Shown here piece after piece: positions 36,063-45,065 of a stretch of 64,000 nucleotides of DNA; positions within the stretch are counted from its first letter, which is position 1; each line of letters opens with the position of its first letter. Below the pieces are notes generated by a model that was not told the origin of the DNA, did not search any database, and worked only from the letters and a program-made list of their open reading frames with translations. Origin of the DNA: CALRWV02 sp943371965 (GTDB lineage Bacteria > Bacteroidota > JABWAT01); NCBI GenBank assembly GCA_943371965.1, contig CALRWV020000004.1, positions 186,001 through 250,000 of the forward strand, written 5' to 3'. Made by a program: the position numbers and the translations under genes.

Positions 36063-36125
36063 CCGAAACACAATTTGTATGCGATTTTTTGAGGATAATT
36101 TGAAAAAGGAATTTTTCAGGGATAT

Positions 36126-36162
36126 AAAAAAAATCAGGGTTATCACAAAAAGACAACCCTGA
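36126..36162 (-). terminator. Terminator of the DUF2231-like gene
   Basis: TCAGGGTT (36134-36141) pairs with AACCCTGA (36155-36162); read on the minus strand the stem is followed by TTTTTTTT. It lies 13 nt after the stop at 36175. Confidence 0.85.
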
Positions 36163-36174
36163 AAATAAATTTTG

Positions 36175-37011
36175 TTATTTCAACGCTTTCAAATAACGGG
36201 AATTCGGAAAATTTTTGGTCAGATCTGCAACTACTGCATCCTGACCGGCTTTATCATTCAAACTGGTATAAGCTCTGTGTTTTGTAACCAACGCTCTTTC
36301 ATAAATTCTGCTTGTCGGATCTTTTATCAGAGACATTGCCTCGTTTAATTTGGTAATGGCTTCCTGTCCCTGATTCAACTGCTGAAATAAAAATTCTGCG
36401 TACATGATTTTAAAATCTATATTTTCAGGGAAATTGGTCTCAATTTCACGGTAAACGCTGATCATTTTGGAATAATCATTGGTAGATTTCAGATAATCAA
36501 GCTGATTGTAATAATATGCATTTGCCTGTCTGTTGATTGATTCAGCCGTGTTTCCCCTCGCACCACCGGCAACCATATAATCATAAACAAGGTTACCGCC
36601 ATTTTTACCTGTCAGTACTACTGCAATTACGCACCAGATTCCAACAGTTGCAACGAACCAATGAGCGGCATCCTGATTGTAACGGAGAATATCCTTGTCT
36701 TTGAATTTGATATAGACAAGAGAAAGTGCAGATAAAATAATGTTTGAACGCATGACAATATTTGCCCACTCTTCGTGGTTGTTTATGGCTTCTCTCACAC
36801 CCGGAATCCGCTCAACCACTTCATGTGCAATATCACCGGTGTACCAGGAAATAACGGAAGCCAATGTTGAAAGAATGAACAAAGTTGCGGCAGTATATAA
36901 AAACCACTCGTGTTTGCTCCAGTAATAAATAATAAAAATGATGACTCCGGCCGGTAAAAGACCGATGGTAAAGTGCGCAATAAACGGATGATATTGTCCT
37001 AACCATTCCAT
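36175..37011 (-). CDS. DUF2231-type membrane protein with C-terminal TPR-like domain
   Basis: This 278-aa protein opens with 'HPFIAHFTIGLLPAG', the conserved His-containing start of the DUF2231/YeeE-like membrane family, followed by four predicted spans (about 10-35, 38-58, 85-105, 118-138). A helical domain (about 165-278) contains TPR-like pairs ('MISVYREIETNFPENIDFKIMYAEFLFQ', 'AVVADLTKNFPNSRYLKALK'). The spans plus His residues suggest haem or redox function, which is inference; relatives lie near cytochrome genes. It has its own terminator. It is read on the minus strand, away from the repeat cluster's other neighbours. Confidence 0.7.
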   Translation of the reverse strand: MEWLGQYHPFIAHFTIGLLPAGVIIFIIYYWSKHEWFLYTAATLFILSTLASVISWYTGDIAHEVVERIPGVREAINNHEEWANIVMRSNIILSALSLVYIKFKDKDILRYNQDAAHWFVATVGIWCVIAVVLTGKNGGNLVYDYMVAGGARGNTAESINRQANAYYYNQLDYLKSTNDYSKMISVYREIETNFPENIDFKIMYAEFLFQQLNQGQEAITKLNEAMSLIKDPTSRIYERALVTKHRAYTSLNDKAGQDAVVADLTKNFPNSRYLKALK

Positions 37012-37115
37012 TATGATGATCTCCTGATTTTGTTTACCTGAATTTCAGAATTTTTATGAAGGAATCAAAATATTTATGGTGTGATCATGTAAAAACAGAC
37101 GAATCGCCGGATTTC

Positions 37116-37499
37116 TTATTTCCTGCTTTTGGATTTCTTTTTTGGAATATTCCCGATTCTGATATCATCTTTTTTTATCAATTCACAGCAACGGATAACA
37201 TCCTTTTCAAAATGCTTGCCTGATGCTGGAATCATTTGCCAGTTTGATTCACCTTCACCAAAAACACTGATCCCGCTCATGGATTTTAATTCATAGCGGA
37301 GACTCGCATGGTGTTCCCTTTTGGTGGCAATCCAGACTCCGTTGCTATCCGTGTTATCTTCACGGTCACGCAGAATCAACACAATTTTTTCGCCAATATA
37401 TAAAGCATGACAGCCAAACATGGGTTTTACAACTGGTTCAAGTGGAAACAGGTAATCAAAAACGAAACTGAAAGGAATTGGTCTGGATTGTTTTTTCAA
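37116..37499 (-). CDS. Small TfoX/Sxy N-terminal-like protein
   Basis: A 127-aa cytoplasmic protein without leader. 'VVKPMFGCHALYIGEKIVLIL' resembles the 'MFGG..iy..g..fal' core of TfoX N-terminal domains, and the rest continues as a compact alpha/beta fold ending in a Lys/Ser-rich tail. TfoX regulates competence in gammaproteobacteria, but the isolated N-domain is common elsewhere without known role. The match is by pattern only. Confidence 0.5.
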   Translation of the reverse strand: MKKQSRPIPFSFVFDYLFPLEPVVKPMFGCHALYIGEKIVLILRDREDNTDSNGVWIATKREHHASLRYELKSMSGISVFGEGESNWQMIPASGKHFEKDVIRCCELIKKDDIRIGNIPKKKSKSRK

Positions 37500-37618
37500 T
37501 TGAAATTCTGGTTTTTATAAAATTACTGATTAGATTTTCTTAAACATTTTGAGTTTTGACAGTTTCTTTTCATATTTAAAGAATTGTATTCAATCAAAAA
37601 TAAACAGGAGGAACAAAA

Positions 37619-38023
37619 ATGGAAAATTTCACACCAAATTATTTGGCAATTCTGGTTGCTGCACTGTCAACCTTTATAATTGGCGGTTTGTGGTATTCAC
37701 CGCTTCTTTTTGTAAATGTCTGGATGAAAGAATTGGGAATTACTACTGAAAGCCAGAAATCGGCAAGTATGTTAAAAGTTATGGGCGGATCATTTTTACT
37801 GAGTTTATTCGCCGCTTACAATCTTTCCATGATGTTCGGCGGTAAAATGAGTTTTGAAGAGGGAATTCTGTACGGGTTTCTGACTGGATTTGGGTTCGTT
37901 TCCCCAGCATTGGGAACCATTTATCTGTTCGAACAAAAATCAATGAAACTTTTTCTGATCAATGCCGGAAATCAATGCGTAACTTTTACTGCAATGGGTG
38001 CTATCATTGCAGCTTGGAAATAA
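37619..38023 (+). CDS. DUF1761-family membrane protein
   Basis: A 134-aa protein with four predicted membrane spans. 'LSTFIIGGLWYSPLLFVNVWMKELG' is the DUF1761 signature, followed by 'GSFLLSLFAAYNLSMMFG' and two further spans. The ribosome binding site AGGAGGAAC lies 4 nt before ATG. A terminator hairpin follows at 38039-38068, so it is monocistronic. Function unknown. Confidence 0.88.
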   Translation: MENFTPNYLAILVAALSTFIIGGLWYSPLLFVNVWMKELGITTESQKSASMLKVMGGSFLLSLFAAYNLSMMFGGKMSFEEGILYGFLTGFGFVSPALGTIYLFEQKSMKLFLINAGNQCVTFTAMGAIIAAWK

Positions 38024-38038
38024 TTTGAAATTCAATAA

Positions 38039-38068
38039 ACTGAAATCCGCCTGAAAATGGATTTCAGT
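38039..38068 (+). terminator. Terminator of the DUF1761 gene
   Basis: ACTGAAATCC (38039-38048) and GGATTTCAGT (38059-38068) form a 10-bp perfect stem with a 10-nt loop followed by TTTTC. Confidence 0.75.
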
Positions 38069-38085
38069 TTTCAAAACAGGATAGT

Positions 38086-38691
38086 ATGAAAAAATCAGCA
38101 GTTCTCTTTTTTATTTTCTTCGTTGTTTCCATTCAAAATTGTATGGGTGGAGATCAGTATTTTTTTGTTTTTCTGAACGGTAAACCGGACAAAGCAGTTT
38201 TACCCGATTCGGTAGTTAAAGAGTTGATGAAAAGTCATTTTGCCAATATCGGAAGACTTGTAGAAGCCGGAAAACTGGTTGCCGCCGGTCCATTTGCCGG
38301 AGTGGGTGGAATGTTTATTCTGAAACTGGGCTCATTCGGTGAAGCTGACAGTCTGTTGAAGGCTGATGACGCAATTAAAGCCAACAGGTGGAACATTGAA
38401 GTTTATCCACTGACCATTACTCACGGAAATCTCTGCAAGGTTCCTGAAAAATATGAAATGATTCAGTATGGCTTTATCAGATACAAAACAAATTCGTTGG
38501 CAACTAAAAAATTGTTTGACAGAGGTGAACTCAAAAACAATTTCTTTTTTACCTGTGACTTTCCCGAAAAAGGCGAATCAGTTGCGATCGGATTTTTGAA
38601 AAAGGAAGAATTGAATTACAATGAACTTTCAGCAGAATCGATTCTTTATTTCAATAATCTTTACATTGCAAAAGGAACTTTCTGCGAGTAA
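38086..38691 (+). CDS. Exported YCII-related protein
   Basis: A 201-aa protein with an N-terminal hydrophobic leader ending 'IQNCMGGDQ' (Cys about 19 may be a lipobox, though the -1 Asn is unusual). Residues about 25-110 follow the YCII pattern: 'YFFVFLNGKP', 'SHFANIGRLVEAGKLVAAGPF', 'GGMFILKLGSFGEADSLLKAD' and 'IKANRWNIEVYPL'. YCII proteins form ferredoxin-like dimers with His/Asp sites; most are cytoplasmic, so an exported one is uncommon. The C-terminal 90 residues are not assigned. Confidence 0.75.
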   Translation: MKKSAVLFFIFFVVSIQNCMGGDQYFFVFLNGKPDKAVLPDSVVKELMKSHFANIGRLVEAGKLVAAGPFAGVGGMFILKLGSFGEADSLLKADDAIKANRWNIEVYPLTITHGNLCKVPEKYEMIQYGFIRYKTNSLATKKLFDRGELKNNFFFTCDFPEKGESVAIGFLKKEELNYNELSAESILYFNNLYIAKGTFCE

Positions 38692-38773
38692 AACCAGCAT
38701 TCCTTTGTATTAGCGAATCTACTCTTTCAATCCAACTTCAACCTTTAATTTTTCAAATCCATCATAAAAATTT

Positions 38774-40567
38774 ATGAAAAAATCTGTTATTCTTCTGTAT
38801 TTCCTGCTAAACTTTTCAACTTCCATTTTTTCACAAATCCAATATGAATTGCAGATGCCAAATCCTGAACGGCATTATTTTAAAATTTCAATTCAATTGA
38901 AAAACAATTCACAAAATCTGGTGGATTTTGTTCTTCCGGCATGGTCTCCGGGCCGATATACAATCAATGATTTCGCAAAAAATGTGACCAATGTTTCAGC
39001 CAATTCAAACGGAAAGCAGCTTTCCGTTGAAAAAATTGACAAACAAACCTGGCGCGTTCAGCCAGGAAAATCAAAGGAAGTAACTTTTACTTATGATGTT
39101 TATGCAAATAATCTGAACGGTACCTTTTCAGTTTTGGATGCTGACCATGCAAATTACAATGGGGCTTCCATTTTCATGTTCCTTGATGGCGGAAGAAATA
39201 AAAAAGTTAACCTGAAAATTTTTCCGTTTGGGAACTGGAAAGTTTATAGCGGCTATTCCAAATCTGAAACCCAGACTGAATTTGACTTTGCCAATTATGA
39301 CATGATGATTGATACGCCGACCGAAATCGGAAAATTTACAGTATATCAGTTTTTGGTTTCCGGGAAAAATTACAGAATCATGCTGAACAACGAAAATGGC
39401 GATACAACCGGTGCTTCAGATTTTTTCAGCGATGTTGAGAAAATTGTTCGGGCTCAAAGTGCATTTATGCCAAAACTTGATCTTGAACAATATACTTTTC
39501 TGGTGAGTTTCAGTACAAAACCCACTACATTTTCAGATGGAATGGAGCATCTTAATTCAACGCAGGTGATAATCAAAGGTGAAGTTGCAAATCCTGTAAA
39601 CTGCAAATCTGCATTGGAAACAATTTCGCATGAACATTTTCATGTCTGGAATGTAAAACGTTTACGTCCGGAAGGCGTTGGTCCGCACGAACTGAAAAAG
39701 GAACTTCACACAAAATCTCTCTGGTTTTCAGAAGGTTTTACCGAGTATTATGGGAATCTGTCATTGGCAAGATCCGGAATTTATTCGCTTGAAGATTTCC
39801 GTTCTTCTGCTGAGGGTTATTTTTCATCTTACCTTCTGAGCAACGGCAGAAAAGCAAGAACAGTTGAACAATCATCATGGGATACCTGGTTTTGGAAAAC
39901 AAGTTCGAACGAAACTGATTTTTCTGACCAATGGTTTTCGTACTACAACCATGGAATGATTTTGGCGCTGATAATTGATTTGAAATTGCGTAAAGATTCA
40001 GACGGCAAAATTTCACTTGATGATCTGATGACTTACATGTACCGCAAATTTTATGATAACGAAAAAGGTGAATGGTATTACAGGGGAAAAGGATTTAAGG
40101 AAAACGATATTTTGGAATCACTAGAAAAAATTTCCGGAAAGTCTTGGAAGGAATTCTGGAAAGATTACATTGAAGGAACCAAAGAACTGAACTTCAATGA
40201 TGTTTTGCCGTTTGCCGGATTGAAATTGGAAACGGGTGAATTCAAGTCATTTGATCTGGGATGCAGACTTTCCACAAATGACAAAGGTTTTCAGATTATA
40301 AATGATATCATGCCGGGTTCAGATGCAGAAAAAGCTGATTTTCAAACTGGAGATGCCATAATCGCTGTAAATGGAGTTTCGGTAATCAATAAACCAATGA
40401 AAGAATTCCTTCCTGAATTTGGAAGCGGAAAATCAATTACAGTTCTTTTTACAAGAAATGGCATAATCAAAGAAATGAAAGTGTCTCTTAATCAGCCTGA
40501 AATGAAATATGAACTGAAAATTTTGGATGAAAACAACGACAATCTCAAAAATTGGTTGAAATTATAA
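38774..40567 (+). CDS. Secreted M61-family peptidase with PDZ domain
   Basis: A 597-aa protein with a signal peptide ending 'TSIFSQ'. An N-terminal beta domain ('FVLPAWSPGRYTINDFAKNV') precedes the catalytic domain with zinc motif HEHFH at 286-290, 'WNVKRLRPEG' and the third ligand in 'LWFSEGFTEYYG'. This is the glycyl-aminopeptidase (M61) layout. A PDZ domain closes the protein (about 480-570, 'GSDAEKADFQTGDAIIAVNG'). It acts on peptides outside the cytoplasm. The next gene starts 1 nt after its stop. Confidence 0.92.
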   Translation: MKKSVILLYFLLNFSTSIFSQIQYELQMPNPERHYFKISIQLKNNSQNLVDFVLPAWSPGRYTINDFAKNVTNVSANSNGKQLSVEKIDKQTWRVQPGKSKEVTFTYDVYANNLNGTFSVLDADHANYNGASIFMFLDGGRNKKVNLKIFPFGNWKVYSGYSKSETQTEFDFANYDMMIDTPTEIGKFTVYQFLVSGKNYRIMLNNENGDTTGASDFFSDVEKIVRAQSAFMPKLDLEQYTFLVSFSTKPTTFSDGMEHLNSTQVIIKGEVANPVNCKSALETISHEHFHVWNVKRLRPEGVGPHELKKELHTKSLWFSEGFTEYYGNLSLARSGIYSLEDFRSSAEGYFSSYLLSNGRKARTVEQSSWDTWFWKTSSNETDFSDQWFSYYNHGMILALIIDLKLRKDSDGKISLDDLMTYMYRKFYDNEKGEWYYRGKGFKENDILESLEKISGKSWKEFWKDYIEGTKELNFNDVLPFAGLKLETGEFKSFDLGCRLSTNDKGFQIINDIMPGSDAEKADFQTGDAIIAVNGVSVINKPMKEFLPEFGSGKSITVLFTRNGIIKEMKVSLNQPEMKYELKILDENNDNLKNWLKL

Positions 40568-40568
40568 T

Positions 40569-41207
40569 ATGTTTTCATTGGAGCTGATTAAGGAAAAACT
40601 TCGAAATTACAACGGGACAGTAATTGCAGATTCCAGTGGAAAGTTTGTCCCTGCTTCTGTTCTCATTTTATTGTTCAAATCTGAAAATGGTCTTGAAGTT
40701 GTTTTAACGAAACGCACTTCCACTTTGAAAACACACAAGGGACAAATTGCTTTTCCTGGTGGAGCTGTTGACGAAACTGATACATCTAAAGTGGAAACTG
40801 CTTTACGTGAATCCTGGGAAGAAATTGGGACCGATAGCAGTCAAATTGAAATTCTGGGAGTGTTGGATGAAATTATTACGATTACAGATTTTATTGTTAC
40901 CCCGGTTGTAGGTTTTTCAAAGAAAAGATTAAATTTTATACCTAATATCCATGAAATTGTAAAAATATTTTCCGTTCCGCTTAATTTCCTGTACACACCT
41001 GAAAATGTAAGAATTGAAGAATGGATACGAAACGGGACTGAAAGAAAAGTCTATTTCTGGCAATATGATGGTGAAACCATTTGGGGGTTAACCGGTGAAA
41101 TAATCAGGAATTTTGGTGAAATAGTGGCGGGGAAAGATATTTTTTCAGAAATAACTGTAAGTGAATCAACCCAAACTGAATTTCTCTCAAAAATAATTGC
41201 TGATTGA
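40569..41207 (+). CDS. CoA pyrophosphatase (Nudix hydrolase, NudL/YeaB type)
   Basis: A 212-aa cytoplasmic Nudix protein. The Nudix box 'GGAVDETDTSKVETALRESW' continues with 'EEIG', giving all the catalytic Glu residues. The preceding 'LTKRTSTLKTHKGQIAFPGG' is the extra UPF0035 motif that marks the CoA-cleaving subfamily (CoA to 4'-phosphopantetheine plus 3',5'-ADP). It is tightly coupled to the M61 gene (1-nt gap). Its role is turnover of damaged or oxidised CoA. Confidence 0.9.
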   Translation: MFSLELIKEKLRNYNGTVIADSSGKFVPASVLILLFKSENGLEVVLTKRTSTLKTHKGQIAFPGGAVDETDTSKVETALRESWEEIGTDSSQIEILGVLDEIITITDFIVTPVVGFSKKRLNFIPNIHEIVKIFSVPLNFLYTPENVRIEEWIRNGTERKVYFWQYDGETIWGLTGEIIRNFGEIVAGKDIFSEITVSESTQTEFLSKIIAD

Positions 41208-41217
41208 AAAAGTAGAA

Positions 41218-41598
41218 TCAGACACCGAGTGCTTTATTGATAGTTTGAGAAATTGCAGCAAGTGAATAAGGTTTTTGGACAAAGTACAGATTTGGATCTG
41301 AACCGAAAACGCTTTGGGTTTCTTCACTGTCCATACCTGAACTCATGATGATTTTCATTGCCTTATCAGTTTTTCTGATTTCTGCATAACATTGTTTGCC
41401 ATCCATTAGTGGCATGTTCATATCCAGGATAATCAGATTGTAGTTTGAATTTCCGGCAATCATTTCCAAACCGCTGATACCATTTGAAGCTGATTCAGAA
41501 GTATGTCCAAGTGATGAAATAATTTCTTCAAGAAGTTCCCTGATCATTTCTTCATCATCAACAATCAAAATCTGTTTTTTATTCAAAATTTCAGACAT
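41218..41598 (-). CDS. Single-domain response regulator
   Basis: A 126-aa receiver with all key residues: acidic pair 'IVDDEEM', phospho-Asp in 'LIILDMNMPLMDG', Ser in 'IIMSSG' and Lys in 'FVQKPY'. It has no output domain. It lies 2 nt after an unassigned helical gene on the same strand and probably shares its transcript. No kinase is adjacent, so its partner is elsewhere. Confidence 0.93.
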   Translation of the reverse strand: MSEILNKKQILIVDDEEMIRELLEEIISSLGHTSESASNGISGLEMIAGNSNYNLIILDMNMPLMDGKQCYAEIRKTDKAMKIIMSSGMDSEETQSVFGSDPNLYFVQKPYSLAAISQTINKALGV

Positions 41599-41599
41599 A

Positions 41600-42031
41600 T
41601 CAAGATTCTTTTCTGTTTAAAGATTTACTTTGATTCATTTCTTTAAAAAAATGAAACATGCAAAATTCTTTGAATTCCTTACTTTTTGACATGAAAAAAA
41701 GTAATAAGTCACTTTCATTATTAATTTTTTTTGATTTAATCAGCCACAATTGAAAATAAAAATACAGGTATCCGACTGCCACTGGAAGTGAATATCGCTC
41801 TTTTAAATTCATTTGTAAAAAAAATAAGTAAAGAACTTTGCCAGTTAATGAATCTGTAATAATCAAATTCCTTGCCGAATTCATACCCATCTGACTCAAT
41901 TCGCGCTTTTCCCAGGAATGTTTAAAATTTGATAATGAAATTTCATCAAAAAGTGAACAAATTTGAGTCATCAAAGTCAGAGAGGGTTCATTCAAATTTG
42001 ATGAAATTGGGTAAAATGAATTGGTTTGCAT
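41600..42031 (-). CDS. Helical protein of unknown function beside a response regulator
   Basis: A 143-aa protein, mostly helical, without leader or catalytic motif. A hydrophobic aromatic stretch ('LPVAVGYLYFYFQLWLI') lies mid-protein and could be buried or membrane-associated; the C-terminus is Lys/Ser-rich. It is in an operon with the receiver gene (2-nt gap), which suggests that the two proteins work together. Not recognised. Confidence 0.6.
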   Translation of the reverse strand: MQTNSFYPISSNLNEPSLTLMTQICSLFDEISLSNFKHSWEKRELSQMGMNSARNLIITDSLTGKVLYLFFLQMNLKERYSLPVAVGYLYFYFQLWLIKSKKINNESDLLLFFMSKSKEFKEFCMFHFFKEMNQSKSLNRKES

Positions 42032-42095
42032 TTAATTTGAGTGATAGGTAACTTTCAGGCTTTTCGAAAATTTAGTTAAGGAGTTCAAAATTTCT

Positions 42096-44189
42096 ATGAA
42101 AATCAGGCTGATCTTTGTTTCAATCAATATAGTTTTTATTCTTACTGGATGTCAATTATTTAATCAGTCACCCGCTGAAAAAAATCTTGTATTGGCAACC
42201 TACAGCAAGACAGAACTGGGCTCACTTCAGTTGACTGAAGAAATCAAAAAGAATAGCCCTTCCCTCCTTTCCGATACAGCAATCAGTTTTGAAAAAATTG
42301 AAGATTTCACAAAACGTTTTATAGATTACCGATTGAAAGTAAATGACGGTTATGCAAAAGGTCTTGATAAAGACAGTACTCTCATTGAAGAATTCAAAGG
42401 CTACAAAAAAAGTCTTGCCACCGCAAAAGTGATTGACGGAAAAGTAAAAAAAGATCTTGTTGATGAATTATACGGCAGAAAACAAATCAGCATCAGTGCT
42501 TCACATATTCTGGTTATGTGCAATGCAACTGCTACTCCAGAAGACACCTTGAAAGCATACAATAAAATAAGTGATGCAAAAAAGAGTATCCGTTCAGGAA
42601 TGAGTTTTGATACAGCGGCTGAGACTTACTCAGAAGAACCCGGAGCAAAACAGAGCAAGGGAAGTTTGGGATGGTTTTCCGGAGGCGAAATGGTTTACAC
42701 TTTTGAAAATGCTGCATTCAATGCACCAATCGATTCTGTTTATGGACCAATCAGAACCTCTTTTGGTTACCACCTTTTACAGGTACACAAAAAAGCACCT
42801 ATTCAACCCGATAGAGAAATTTCCCACATCATGTTTGCTACTGCTCAGGGCTTTGACAGTGTGAAAGCCAAATTCAAAGCTGATTCTGTTCTTGCCGCAA
42901 TTAAAGCCGGTGCTGATTATAATACCATGGCTCAGAATTATTCGGATGATGGAAGAAGTAAAGTGCAAAATGGATTTTTGGGTCTCTGGAGAAGAAGTGG
43001 CAGAGTTCCACAGTTCGATACTTATGTTTATGACTCATTGAAAACTGAAGGTCAAATTTCAAATCTGGTTAAAACCCGTTTCGGATACCATATTATCAGA
43101 CTTGAAAAAATAAAACCTCTAAAAACCAAAGATGAAATGGCTGAAGAACTCAATCAGCTGATTACCAGACAAACTGAAAGAATTGAACAGAAGAAATCTG
43201 AACTTGCAAAAGAACTGATTGTAAAAAACAAAGTTAAATTCAATCCAGTTATGGTTGATTCCATCGCCATCTATTCCGGAAAATTGAAATCTTTTGCGCG
43301 TTCTGATGAAGCACCAAAAAGCCAAACACCGGATTCAAGCAAAATGGAATTTTTCATGAAATCACTTTCCTTAAAACCGGTGATGACTGACAAAACTGGA
43401 AATATTGAAGTAAAAGAAATTTTTCAGGTGCTGCCATCGCAATTTGCTGCTGCAGGGAAAATTAAAAATATAAATGACAGAAAAAAGGAAATTGAAAAAA
43501 TTCTTTCCCAATTTTATTTGGATCATTTTATTGATAATTTGGATGCTTATGATCCTGAATTTAAGTCACTTTTGGGAACCTACATGGATGGACTTGTTTT
43601 GTTCAAATGGCTTGAGACTCAAATCTGGAAAGTAGATCAACCAGCAGATGAGGTTCTGATGCCGGTTTATGAAAAAAACAAAGACGAATACAAATGGGAT
43701 GAACGCGGTGAATTTTATATTCTGAATGTCAGCAATTATGCCAAAACAGATTCAATTTTAAATGCAAAACCGGTTGAAGATAAAAAATCGAAAAAATCCA
43801 AAAAAGTAAAAGAAGTATTGCCACCTCAAAATCTGAAAGAATTGATGGTTTTGCTGAAAGCCAATAAAATTGAAAGTAAATTGGATACAGTTATTACAGG
43901 AAAAACTGACAATGAAAATTCAGAATCATTGTGGAAATTGTCAAAAGAAACTCAATTGCCGACCATGATCAGCTACAATGGTTCAAATGTGTTTGCAGTT
44001 TTTGGTAAAGTAATTCCACTTTCTACAAAATCTTTCGAAGAAGCAAAACAGGAAGTTTTCAGAAAGTATTATGATGAAACGGTTAAATCACGTGAAGAAA
44101 GTACAATTGCTGACTTGCGTAAAAATGCTTCTATTGCGATCAATAACCAGAATTTAAACGAATTTGTTGCCCACTTTAAAAAGAAGTAA
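42096..44189 (+). CDS. Lipoprotein peptidyl-prolyl isomerase with two parvulin domains
   Basis: A 697-aa protein with lipobox 'FILTGCQLF' (Cys19). Two rotamase domains follow: about 130-235 ('ISASHILVMCN', 'GSLGWFSGGEMVYTFENAAF', 'SFGYHLLQVHKK') and about 242-350 ('REISHIMFATAQ', 'GFLGLWRRSGRVPQFD', 'RFGYHIIRLEKI'). A helical chaperone-like region of about 350 residues closes it, with a Lys-rich loop near 565-575. It helps outer-membrane or T9SS proteins fold in the periplasm. It is first in a run of three chaperone genes (gaps of 5 and 10 nt). Confidence 0.92.
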   Translation: MKIRLIFVSINIVFILTGCQLFNQSPAEKNLVLATYSKTELGSLQLTEEIKKNSPSLLSDTAISFEKIEDFTKRFIDYRLKVNDGYAKGLDKDSTLIEEFKGYKKSLATAKVIDGKVKKDLVDELYGRKQISISASHILVMCNATATPEDTLKAYNKISDAKKSIRSGMSFDTAAETYSEEPGAKQSKGSLGWFSGGEMVYTFENAAFNAPIDSVYGPIRTSFGYHLLQVHKKAPIQPDREISHIMFATAQGFDSVKAKFKADSVLAAIKAGADYNTMAQNYSDDGRSKVQNGFLGLWRRSGRVPQFDTYVYDSLKTEGQISNLVKTRFGYHIIRLEKIKPLKTKDEMAEELNQLITRQTERIEQKKSELAKELIVKNKVKFNPVMVDSIAIYSGKLKSFARSDEAPKSQTPDSSKMEFFMKSLSLKPVMTDKTGNIEVKEIFQVLPSQFAAAGKIKNINDRKKEIEKILSQFYLDHFIDNLDAYDPEFKSLLGTYMDGLVLFKWLETQIWKVDQPADEVLMPVYEKNKDEYKWDERGEFYILNVSNYAKTDSILNAKPVEDKKSKKSKKVKEVLPPQNLKELMVLLKANKIESKLDTVITGKTDNENSESLWKLSKETQLPTMISYNGSNVFAVFGKVIPLSTKSFEEAKQEVFRKYYDETVKSREESTIADLRKNASIAINNQNLNEFVAHFKKK

Positions 44190-44194
44190 GTTCA

Positions 44195-45055
44195 ATGATT
44201 GAAATTCAGACTGTTAAAAAAGCTGGAATCTTTTTGGTTTCAGCTTTTTTGATTCAGGCATGTTCCAAAACAGACCAGAAGGAAACTGATAATATTGCTG
44301 AAGTTGGGGGTAAGAAACTGACTTCTGAAATGCTGAAGGGAAGTTTACCGTCAGGATTGTCTGAAAAAGATTCACTTGAATGGCTCCGGAGTTTAACCCT
44401 ACAATGGATTGATCAGGAGGTACTGTTTCAAAATGCTGAAAAATCAGGATTGTTGAATGAAAAAGATGTTCAGATTGAGTTGGAAAGAATTAAAAAACAG
44501 TATATAGGAAGTCTTGTCCGTGAAAAAATGCTCAACTCCTCTTTTAGTGATTTAAAAGATGGGGAAGTAAAAGGCTACTACCAAAAACACCTTGATGAAT
44601 TTGTAAACCCAAGAACCCTGTATCAGGTCTGTTATTTTCACGTACCCGAACAGCGGGATGCCCAAAATATAATAAAAGAGTTCAAGGGAATCGGTGAGTG
44701 GCAAAAGATTGTTACCGCTTACAATTTAATGAATGAGGAAGCAACAGATTCCGTTGGAAAAGTAGTTGATGATGTGGGGCTTCTAACCATTTTGAACAGC
44801 AAAAACCCGAAAACAATTTCAAGACTAAGAAAAGATCAGCTTATTTCTTTTCCTGTTGTTTCAGGAGAAGACAAACCAATCACTCTTATGCTTCTGCTGC
44901 GTGAAATATTTCAGAAAGAGCAACCGTTGCCTCTTGAATTTGTAAGAAAAAACATTGAAAACAGACTTGTTGTTATCCATCAGAAGGCAGAACTTCAGCA
45001 GAAAATCGACAGTCTGAAAAAAGAAACAACAGTAAAAATTTATATTAATAATTGA
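44195..45055 (+). CDS. SurA-N-like lipoprotein without parvulin domain
   Basis: A 286-aa protein with a leader and lipobox 'LIQACSKTD' (Cys about 23). 'LQWIDQEVLFQNAEKSGLLNEKDVQIELERIKKQYIGSLV' is the helical pattern of SurA/PpiD chaperone regions. No rotamase motif is seen; the central segment 'YQVCYFHVP' stands where a degenerate one might be. It is flanked by two parvulin proteins of the same operon and is probably a holdase partner in outer-membrane protein folding. Confidence 0.75.
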   Translation: MIEIQTVKKAGIFLVSAFLIQACSKTDQKETDNIAEVGGKKLTSEMLKGSLPSGLSEKDSLEWLRSLTLQWIDQEVLFQNAEKSGLLNEKDVQIELERIKKQYIGSLVREKMLNSSFSDLKDGEVKGYYQKHLDEFVNPRTLYQVCYFHVPEQRDAQNIIKEFKGIGEWQKIVTAYNLMNEEATDSVGKVVDDVGLLTILNSKNPKTISRLRKDQLISFPVVSGEDKPITLMLLLREIFQKEQPLPLEFVRKNIENRLVVIHQKAELQQKIDSLKKETTVKIYINN

Positions 45056-45065
45056 AGAGTAAAAA

